DNA from: Acidobacteriaceae bacterium
GTDB taxonomy: Bacteria; Acidobacteriota; Terriglobia; Terriglobales; SbA1
Assembly: GCA_019237515.1 (NCBI GenBank)
Contig: JAFAGX010000498.1
Span: 1-8,537, forward strand
Length of the DNA: 8,537 bases
Reading direction: 5' to 3'
The notes under the pieces were generated by a model, which was given only the letters and a program-made list of their open reading frames with translations, had not been told where the DNA came from and made no database searches. Positions 1 to 5,367 of this stretch are shown here, piece by piece. Each line of letters begins with the position of its first letter. Positions within the stretch are counted from its first letter, which is position 1. The position numbers and the translations under genes were made by a program.

Positions 1-533
1 TTGAACTTGGAAAGCAGGTGAATGGCAGAACGCGCGACCCGGCTGTGATAGATGTCTCCCAGAATAACGACTCGCAACCCGCTGAGCTTTTTTTTGTGGC
101 GCAGAATGGTGTAAGCGTCGAGGAGAGCTTGCGAAGGGTGCTCGTGCATGCCGTCGCCAGCATTGATGACCGGCACCTTGAGGTGCTTGGCCATGAGGAA
201 TGGCGCGCCCGCTGCAGGATGGCGAACGACGATCAAATCAGCGCCAACTGCTTGCAGAGTGTATCCCGTGTCAATCAACGATTCGCCCTTTTCGATGCTG
301 GAACCGCTGGAGAGCACGAGAGTGGTCATCGCTCCCAGGGATTTGGCGGCGATCTCAAACGAACTGCGGGTGCGGGTGGACGCCTCGTAGAAGAGCAGCA
401 AGATCCGTTTGCCGCGCAGCAAGGGGCGGGGGCGGGCGGGATTCATGCGCCGTGCGAGCTTGAGCAATGCCGTGATTTCCGCGGCTGACAAATGTTCGAT
501 GTCGAGCAGGGAACCACGCGGGAGGTTCGTCAT
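1..533 (-). CDS. pyrB: Aspartate carbamoyltransferase catalytic subunit (5' part; gene continues beyond the left edge)
   Basis: Transfers the carbamoyl group of carbamoyl phosphate to L-aspartate, the committed step of de novo pyrimidine synthesis in the cytoplasm. The first 177 codons are visible; the family is usually about 300-320 residues, so a little over half is present. Seen: the carbamoyl-phosphate motif STRTR at residues 52-56 inside FYEASTRTRSSFE, the loop KGES at 82-85, and HPSQALLD at 132-139 (counterpart of E. coli HPTQTLLD). The last visible part, GLRVVILGD at 152-160, enters the aspartate-binding domain. The ATG at 533 starts 28 bp after the pyrR stop and gives the normal N-terminus; its Shine-Dalgarno is weak. 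It is probably cotranscribed with pyrR. An A8 run lies in the coding strand (88-95). No frameshift is seen. Confidence 0.97.
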   Translation of the reverse strand, partial: MTNLPRGSLLDIEHLSAAEITALLKLARRMNPARPRPLLRGKRILLLFYEASTRTRSSFEIAAKSLGAMTTLVLSSGSSIEKGESLIDTGYTLQAVGADLIVVRHPAAGAPFLMAKHLKVPVINAGDGMHEHPSQALLDAYTILRHKKKLSGLRVVILGDIYHSRVARSAIHLLSKF

Positions 534-561
534 TCCGTGCCTGGTAGGAGGCGCCGCCACG

Positions 562-1137
562 TCAGTTTTGTCTTTCGACCAGCAGAACTTTTTCGGCGTT
601 GTCGAGTTCGCGTAACTTCACTTCAATAATTTCACGATCGGTGGTTTGCACCTTTCGTCCGACAAAGGTTGCCTCGACTGGTAGTTCGCGGTGACCGCGA
701 TCGATGAGAACACATAGCTGCACCTGCTTGGGACGGCCTTTGTCAAAAAGCGCGTCCAGGGCTGCACGCGTGGTGCGCCCGGTGTAGAGGACGTCATCTA
801 CCAGGATGATCTTTTTTCCGGTGATGGAGATACCGATTTCGGTTTTCTGGACGACGGGCTTTGAGCCGACCGTGGAAAGGTCGTCGCGATAAAGCGAAAT
901 GTCCAGAGTGCCAACTGGGACCGGCTTTTTCTCGATACGCTCAATCATTTGGCCGAGGCGCTGAGCGAGAAATACGCCGCGGCGGCGAATGCCGACAATG
1001 CCGAGGTCCTCGGCGCCGTTGTTTTTCTCGATGATTTCGTGAACCAAGCGGACCAGGGTGCGCTCGATTTCCGATGCTGACATCAACTGCGCCTTCTCTT
1101 TGAGGTTGGCAGGGCGAGTCGCAGGTCGGGGAGTCAT
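562..1137 (-). CDS. pyrR: Bifunctional pyr operon regulator / uracil phosphoribosyltransferase PyrR
   Basis: PyrR senses UMP/UTP and controls pyr gene expression through RNA binding in the studied Bacillus systems; it also makes UMP from uracil and PRPP. The 191-residue product aligns over its length with the Bacillus protein (about 180 residues). Seen: LYRDDLS at 82-88, the PRPP-binding motif ILVDDVLYTGRT at 111-122, and VLIDRGHRELP at 143-153. The frame stays open far upstream, but homology begins around residue 12, so the ATG at 1137 is chosen; an ATG at 1083 would remove part of the conserved N-terminus. pyrB follows after 28 bp and a zinc-ribbon membrane protein gene ends 53 bp upstream. 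I see no Bacillus-type PyrR-binding loop or attenuator in either gap, so how it regulates here is unclear. Confidence 0.96.
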   Translation of the reverse strand: MTPRPATRPANLKEKAQLMSASEIERTLVRLVHEIIEKNNGAEDLGIVGIRRRGVFLAQRLGQMIERIEKKPVPVGTLDISLYRDDLSTVGSKPVVQKTEIGISITGKKIILVDDVLYTGRTTRAALDALFDKGRPKQVQLCVLIDRGHRELPVEATFVGRKVQTTDREIIEVKLRELDNAEKVLLVERQN

Positions 1138-1190
1138 GAACGCTGCATGATACGCGGGGGAAGCAGGTGGGAGCAAGGCGAGGAATGAGT

Positions 1191-1826
1191 TTACTTTTCG
1201 CGGCGTCGGAGGAGGGCTGCGGTGATGGCGCCCCCGGCGCTGGAGAGAAGCAGAAAAAACACGAACATCACAGCGAGGCCCATGGCCATGACCAGGGTCA
1301 AACCTTGCGGGCTCTTGAGGTATTCGAGGACCTGCTGTGCCTGAGGATCGGAGGTGCGCGCAGCCGATTGCTGAACCGCTTCGAGCAGTGCGGCCCGCAA
1401 CTGGCCGCCACTGTGAAAGACGAGCATTTCGAGGGCGGTGAAAAAGCAGAAGATCGCAAAACCAAAAACGCCACTCAAAGCGCCCAGTTTTGCGCCCACG
1501 CCGGAGTTGAGGCTGATGATCAGACGGCGCCTGGAATAGAACAGGACGGCAAGCACTCCCGAGGCGATCATGCCTATTCCGAATGCTCCCAGAGGTACAA
1601 ACATGAGAAGAGCAGAGATGACGCCTGCCAGAGCCGCCGAAGGCAGTGCTTGCGACCACTGAATGGCCGCCGGAGTGGCGTAAGCAAGAGACTGGGCCGG
1701 AAAACCTGAGAGTGCAGGCGACGAGAATTCCGCCGCAGCTACTCGAATTTGAGGAGCGCTGCAATTCGGGCAGAACGCGGTTCCGTCCTGGACGCTTGCG
1801 CCACATTTATTGCAGGGATGCTCCAC
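1191..1826 (-). CDS. Zinc-ribbon membrane protein of unknown function
   Basis: The 211-residue product begins with a short zinc ribbon: CNKC at residues 5-8 and CPNC at 19-22, four cysteines able to hold one Zn2+. A Pro/Ala-rich linker follows, then hydrophobic segments at about 62-97 (long enough for two helices), 109-133 and 176-206, giving roughly four membrane passes. A polar stretch lies at about 140-175. The C-terminus is RRREK, suggesting a cytoplasmic tail. The start is a GTG at 1826; an in-frame TAG lies four codons upstream and the first zinc ligand is residue 5, so the start is well bounded. The Shine-Dalgarno is weak. It ends 53 bp before pyrR and may share its transcript, which hints at, but does not prove, a tie to nucleotide metabolism. 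Function unknown; zinc-ribbon membrane proteins of this kind are usually annotated as hypothetical. Confidence 0.85.
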   Translation of the reverse strand: MEHPCNKCGASVQDGTAFCPNCSAPQIRVAAAEFSSPALSGFPAQSLAYATPAAIQWSQALPSAALAGVISALLMFVPLGAFGIGMIASGVLAVLFYSRRRLIISLNSGVGAKLGALSGVFGFAIFCFFTALEMLVFHSGGQLRAALLEAVQQSAARTSDPQAQQVLEYLKSPQGLTLVMAMGLAVMFVFFLLLSSAGGAITAALLRRREK

Positions 1827-1887
1827 CAGTTCAAACTAACAGCAGAAAGAAATGCAGCGCAAGGAGAGCTCCGGGAAGGCGGTTGGT

Positions 1888-1924
1888 CCCAGGTTGGCTC
1901 TCAAACTTCACTCGCTAACCTGGG
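1888..1924. repeat. 8-bp perfect inverted repeat between the lipoprotein and zinc-ribbon genes
   Basis: CCCAGGTT (1888-1895) and AACCTGGG (1917-1924) are perfect inverse complements separated by 21 bases. On the minus strand the hairpin begins 19 bases past the lipoprotein stop. No T-run follows, so it is not a classical intrinsic terminator. It could be a 3'-end processing hairpin or a repressor site ahead of the zinc-ribbon/pyrR genes. Confidence 0.5.
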
Positions 1925-1943
1925 GCATCAATCTATTTCGTTC

Positions 1944-2495
1944 TCAAATGTCCGCTTGTTTTCCGCGAGTGCGAATGTAGACCAGGGCGAAATCAGATCC
2001 TTTGCCCTGGGGTTCTACGGAAACGAGGTGCTGATTGTCCTCGGTACCAGACTTCAGTTCAACGACATTGCCGCCGTTCTCGCCTTCGCAACTAACCGGA
2101 CGCGACCCTTGATCGCCACGTCGAGTAACAGTGTCACCGTGCTTGTCGGTGTGGCACTCCACGATGTTCCCGAACTTTTTCATCTGTTGGCGATAAAAAT
2201 CCAGGACCTTGCCGGGCGGATCGTCGGATTCGTACTCGATGGCGACGACCTTCACGCCAAAGAGACCACTCGAGATATTCACATTAGCGCTCTTACTTTC
2301 CCCATCAGTTTTAGGCTTCTGACGCGCACCGGGGTAAACGGCCAGTCCGGTTTCGTGCACGTCCGCTTGCTCGTTTACGTGAATGCCGCCGATTGGCGTC
2401 TCGATGTCGACTTTGCTGTTCTCGCCATTTTCGTGGTCCTTCACGCTCACGGTACAGGCCGAAAGAGTAAGACTGCATAGAAACACCAATGCCAT
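1944..2495 (-). CDS. Small predicted lipoprotein with YPGA motif, unknown function
   Basis: From the ATG at 2495 this is a 183-residue protein with a short hydrophobic leader ending in the lipobox LSAC; Cys14 would be lipidated, placing the protein at the envelope. The leader lacks the usual positive charges. The frame is open upstream, and a TTG at 2567 would add a 24-residue basic stretch, so the start is uncertain. Features: a charged mature N-terminus, VYPGAR at 53-58, NVNISSGLFGVKVVAIEYESDD at about 71-92, and DPPGKVLDFYRQQM at 92-105. Cys114 and Cys136 could form a disulfide. From memory, the pattern 'YPGA ... FY...' recurs in uncharacterised exported acidobacterial proteins; this was not checked. 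The GH3 gene ends 154 bp upstream on the same strand. No function can be assigned. Confidence 0.8.
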   Translation of the reverse strand: MALVFLCSLTLSACTVSVKDHENGENSKVDIETPIGGIHVNEQADVHETGLAVYPGARQKPKTDGESKSANVNISSGLFGVKVVAIEYESDDPPGKVLDFYRQQMKKFGNIVECHTDKHGDTVTRRGDQGSRPVSCEGENGGNVVELKSGTEDNQHLVSVEPQGKGSDFALVYIRTRGKQADI

Positions 2496-2587
2496 GACGG
2501 TTGCCCGGTAGAGGATGGGTTCGTTGTCTAAGGATGCGCGCCTAACGTGCGGTTGTTTTCCTCGCAAACATCGTGAGGCAGTCGCAC

Positions 2588-2634
2588 GCGCGCCCAGATC
2601 CCGCTGCGCAAAAGAAGCTTGCTCGGCATGACAA
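2588..2634. repeat. Possible dispersed intergenic repeat element (REP-like)
   Basis: The 154-bp gap between the GH3 stop and the lipoprotein start holds a GC-rich stretch which, on the minus strand, opens TGTCATGCCGAGC, continues through GCGCAGCGGGATCTGGGCG and ends in GCGCGC. From memory this resembles 'GTCATNCCGAGCG...GCGC' elements found in many copies in acidobacterial and other intergenic DNA. Only one copy is visible here, so the repeat status is inferred. It lies in the region where the frame of the lipoprotein gene stays open, which would mislead a gene caller into an early start. Confidence 0.35.
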
Positions 2635-2649
2635 TTGGTGATTGTGTTT

Positions 2650-4542
2650 TTATCTTCTATCAGCTTGAGCATGAGAACCTCGTTCCGCCATTTGCGCGGG
2701 GCGCTCAATGCCGGAGCCGCGCTGCGCAATTTCCGGAATTGTGACTGGCAGATGTCCCCGGATTGGGATTTCTCCGAACAATGCTTTTATCGCACTTAGC
2801 TCCGAGACACCGGCATTGGAATATGTACAGATATAGTTCTGGACTGACGGGAAATCCTGCGCGATATAGGGATTGCCGATGGCAAGCATCACGGTTTTCT
2901 CCCCCGCCCGATCCAGGATCGTTTGCAGTAATGTGCCATTGGCATCGGAAACTCCGACCGTATTGGTCACGCCATTTGGACCCTGCATAACTCGCCCCGC
3001 AGTAGGGACGATGTAAACTGCCGCAAGAATCGTTCTGGCTTGATCCACTGCCTTAAGCACGTCCTGGGACATGAAACCAGCAATGCGCGAATCTACATAA
3101 AAGACATTCGCATCGGGAATGCGTGTTCGAAGCTGCCGTTCGAGAACGCGGCCTACGTCGAGACGAACGTCTTCCGAGAAAATCACCGCAACCGTGTTAT
3201 TGCTCACCGTTTCCACCTTTTGATACGGAAGGCCAGCGGAATTTGTTCCAGAAGTTCGTAAGGGCAGGATTTTGCCGTTGTCCCGGACCAAGGTGATGGC
3301 ATCGTCGGAGATCCGTTGACCCTCCGCCAGATTTTCGGGTGTTCCGACAATTTCCTCGATCGCTTGCAAGTCAACCAAGCGAGCCCTTTGAAGGCCTAGA
3401 GAAGCCTTTGCTTTCAATACTTTCATTACTGAGGCGTCGAGCTGTTGGATTGAGATTTCACCCGTTTGGACGGCCTGCATCATTGCCCGGTAGGAAGCGT
3501 CCAAGTCTACGGGAAGCAGCAGCAGATCATTGCCTGCTTTGAAGGCATCCACAGCGGCCCGGCCCACATTGTTGGCATACATTCGCGTGAGGGCAGCCAT
3601 ATCCAAAGCATCAGTAATGACAATCCCGTTAAAACCGAGTTGATTACGGAGCAGACCGGTCACGATCGCCGGCGAGGTCGTGGCTACGTGGTCGGGTTGA
3701 GAATCCAGAGACGGGACAGTTACGTGCGCGATCATGACCGAATCGACTCCGGCAGCAATAGCCTGGCGAAATGGCGGAAGTTCGACAGAGCTAAGACGGG
3801 CCAGATCGCCCGTGACCTGCGCCACCCCTAAATGGGAGTCTGTCGCGGTATCGCCGTGACCGGGAAAATGCTTGGCCGTGGTCATCATGCCATTTTCGCG
3901 AGCTGCGCGAACATAGGCGGACACCAAGTTTCCGACCTGTTGCGGATCTTCGCCGAAAGAACGTGTATTAATGATCGGGTTTGCGGGATTGGAGTTCACG
4001 TCGGCATCGGGAAAGAAATTCCAATGGACGCCGATGGCTCGCGCCTCCCGGGCGGTAATTCGACCGAAAGCTTCGGCATACTCTGTATTAGCCGCCGCGC
4101 CGAAAGCCATGGCGTGCGGAAAATCCGTTGTACCGTGCAGACGCATGCTGACCCCACGTTCAAAATCAGCGGCGATCAGCAGCGGCAGCTTCGAATCCTT
4201 CTGCAAACGATTCAAAAGCACCGCCGCTTCGTAGGGCTCATTGCGATAAAGAAATGGCGGATCCCAGCGGACAGTCATGGCGAAAGAACCGATGTGGTAC
4301 TTATTCATGGTGTCGCGAAGCGAGAGATATTGGGGATCGTTGACGTTCAGGAACTGGGCACGGACCCAGATCATGAAGAGCTGTCCGACCTTCTCGTCGA
4401 CCGAAAGTTTGTGAAGAGTTTTCTCCGCCCATTTTTCGCCCTCTCGATCGAGATGGATAGGCCCGGCGGCCGAGTACTTATCTTTGGCAAGCGAAGGAGA
4501 GCAAAGCAGAACGCACACGAGAAACAAGACTAAGCGCGGCAT
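2650..4542 (-). CDS. Secreted two-domain GH3 beta-N-acetylhexosaminidase (NagZ/YbbD-like)
   Basis: Predicted to cleave terminal beta-linked N-acetylglucosamine, for example from peptidoglycan fragments. The 630-residue product starts with a signal peptide (about 1-19, ending SLA before KDKY), so it acts outside the cytoplasm. Residues about 45-380 form the GH3 barrel: KHFPGHGDT at 224-232 with Asp235-Ser-His237, and ITDALDM, where Asp311 is the expected nucleophile. In Bacillus NagZ (YbbD) an Asp-x-His pair acts as general acid, and the same spacing is kept here. Residues about 410-605 form the C-terminal alpha/beta domain ending GHLPVTIPE. The length fits Bacillus two-domain NagZ, not the roughly 340-residue cytosolic enzyme of proteobacteria. 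The ATG at 4542 gives a clean signal peptide but a poor Shine-Dalgarno. Substrate is inferred; other GH3 specificities are less likely given the KHFPGHG...DSH loop. Confidence 0.92.
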   Translation of the reverse strand: MPRLVLFLVCVLLCSPSLAKDKYSAAGPIHLDREGEKWAEKTLHKLSVDEKVGQLFMIWVRAQFLNVNDPQYLSLRDTMNKYHIGSFAMTVRWDPPFLYRNEPYEAAVLLNRLQKDSKLPLLIAADFERGVSMRLHGTTDFPHAMAFGAAANTEYAEAFGRITAREARAIGVHWNFFPDADVNSNPANPIINTRSFGEDPQQVGNLVSAYVRAARENGMMTTAKHFPGHGDTATDSHLGVAQVTGDLARLSSVELPPFRQAIAAGVDSVMIAHVTVPSLDSQPDHVATTSPAIVTGLLRNQLGFNGIVITDALDMAALTRMYANNVGRAAVDAFKAGNDLLLLPVDLDASYRAMMQAVQTGEISIQQLDASVMKVLKAKASLGLQRARLVDLQAIEEIVGTPENLAEGQRISDDAITLVRDNGKILPLRTSGTNSAGLPYQKVETVSNNTVAVIFSEDVRLDVGRVLERQLRTRIPDANVFYVDSRIAGFMSQDVLKAVDQARTILAAVYIVPTAGRVMQGPNGVTNTVGVSDANGTLLQTILDRAGEKTVMLAIGNPYIAQDFPSVQNYICTYSNAGVSELSAIKALFGEIPIRGHLPVTIPEIAQRGSGIERPAQMAERGSHAQADRR

Positions 4543-4560
4543 GAGGGGAAGATAGCATGG

Positions 4561-4602
4561 GTCAGGAGTCAGCAGTCAGGAGTAAGCAACAAGTAGTCAG
4601 CA
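4561..4602. repeat. Degenerate tandem array of 7-bp units
   Basis: Six consecutive 7-base units fill this stretch: GTCAGGA, GTCAGCA, GTCAGGA, GTAAGCA, ACAAGTA, GTCAGCA. Four match GTCAG(G/C)A. The array lies 19-60 bp upstream of the GH3 start, so it probably falls in that gene's leader or promoter. Short 7-bp tandem repeats of this look are known in many bacterial intergenic regions; their role is unclear. Confidence 0.8.
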
Positions 4603-4603
4603 G

Positions 4604-4624
4604 CCGGGCGGGCGCGCAGCCCGG
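4604..4624. repeat. GC-rich inverted repeat next to the heptamer array
   Basis: CCGGGC (4604-4609) pairs with GCCCGG (4619-4624) across a 9-base loop. It directly abuts the 7-bp array. Neither flank has a T-run, so it is not a plain intrinsic terminator. The array and hairpin together may be one mobile or dispersed repeat unit. Confidence 0.45.
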
Positions 4625-4669
4625 AGGCGCAAGGCCGAATTTCTCCCAAAGTTATTGATCTATTTAGCT

Positions 4670-4690
4670 TAACCCACGGCACGTTGGTTA
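4670..4690. repeat. Imperfect inverted repeat upstream of the GAF-protein gene
   Basis: TAACCCA (4670-4676) faces TTGGTTA (4684-4690), which matches its inverse complement at six of seven positions, with a 7-base spacer. It lies about 40 bp upstream of the ATG at 4729 in the divergent gap. A dimeric regulator site is possible; no convincing promoter hexamers could be fitted beside it. Confidence 0.3.
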
Positions 4691-4728
4691 CTTGCGAGGG
4701 CCAAGTCTAAGGTTCATGCTGAAAGCGC

Positions 4729-5247
4729 ATGCAGCCTGTCGAGCAATTAACGTTTCTGCCGGAGGACTGGACCGCGGAGTCGATCTGCGGCAAAGTGGCG
4801 GAAATTTTCCACGTCAAGCCGACAGAAGTTGCGCTGCTGGAGCTCCGCGGTAAGCTGCTGCACTTTATCTTTCCCAAAGAACTAACGACGGCAGGAGCCA
4901 TACCGTTGTCGAGCTCGGCGGTAGCCGCGCGAACAGCACAGAACAAGGAAGCAGAAATCTTCAATGGATTTGCCCAGGTCAGCCACTTTAGTGTCTTCGA
5001 ATTGGTCAAGATTGGGGACAGCGGATTGGATGACCAGGTCATTCAGAAGCTGATGTCCGCGCCCGTCGTTACCGGTAAGGGCGAAGTACTTGGAGTCATC
5101 CAGATTTCTCGCAAAGGCCCGCGTCCCAATATCGCAGGACCGGACTTTACACAGGCGGACCTGCAGAAGCTCGAGTCGGTTGCCAGCTTCGTTGCCAAAT
5201 TCATGGGCAAAAGTAAAGCCAGCGCCCAAGCTGCTGCGCAGTTGTAG
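4729..5247 (+). CDS. Stand-alone GAF-domain protein
   Basis: The 172-residue product appears to be one GAF domain (about 14-158) with no output domain, signal peptide or membrane segment, so it should be cytoplasmic. The N-terminal half carries VAEIFHVKPTEVALLELRGKLL (23-44). The second half has the typical ending: APVVTGKGEVLGVIQISRKG (111-130), then FTQADLQKLESVASFVAKF (140-158). The tail is Ala/Lys-rich. GAF domains bind small ligands or mediate dimers; no chromophore or metal-binding cysteine pattern is evident, so the ligand is unknown. The start is the ATG at 4729 with a poor Shine-Dalgarno; a nearby ATG at 4716 is in another frame that closes soon. It converges on a PilZ/GAF protein gene 120 bp away, whose GAF domain has the same closing pattern, suggesting but not proving a related job. 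Confidence 0.85.
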   Translation: MQPVEQLTFLPEDWTAESICGKVAEIFHVKPTEVALLELRGKLLHFIFPKELTTAGAIPLSSSAVAARTAQNKEAEIFNGFAQVSHFSVFELVKIGDSGLDDQVIQKLMSAPVVTGKGEVLGVIQISRKGPRPNIAGPDFTQADLQKLESVASFVAKFMGKSKASAQAAAQL

Positions 5248-5367
5248 TGCACAACAACGAGCGGTCTGGATGGATTTGTTGCAACAGCGATTTTTCCTGA
5301 ACGCCACAGCCTATCGACGTGTAAATTCGGGGTGAGGTCGTCGGGCATCGCGGGATAGCGAGGGTTG

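Noticed and set aside
1138..1806. Long in-frame open extension upstream of pyrR, suggesting a 414-residue protein
   Set aside because: The extension lacks PyrR homology and overlaps the zinc-ribbon gene in another frame; the PyrR alignment starts just after the ATG at 1137.
1749..2480. Open frame of 243 codons on the plus strand across the lipoprotein gene
   Set aside because: It is antisense to the lipoprotein and zinc-ribbon genes, with no recognisable motif or ribosome binding site.
2568..2729. Extension of the lipoprotein gene to an ATG at 2729
   Set aside because: It would overlap the end of the GH3 gene and read through the repeat-like segment, putting the lipobox deep inside the protein.
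3832..4533. Open frame of 233 codons on the plus strand inside the GH3 gene
   Set aside because: It is entirely antisense to a well-supported enzyme gene, shows no recognisable domain and looks like a codon-bias shadow.
4561..4602. Possible CRISPR-like array
   Set aside because: The units are 7 bases, contiguous and without spacers; no cas genes are nearby.
4684..4711. Promoter for the GAF gene (TTGGTT, 16-17 bp, TCTAAG)
   Set aside because: Only three of six and four of six consensus matches; no better than chance in a gap of this size.
5248..5367. Bidirectional terminator between the convergent GAF and PilZ-GAF genes
   Set aside because: Only 4-5 bp stems are found (near 5241-5255 and 5348-5361), without T-runs.
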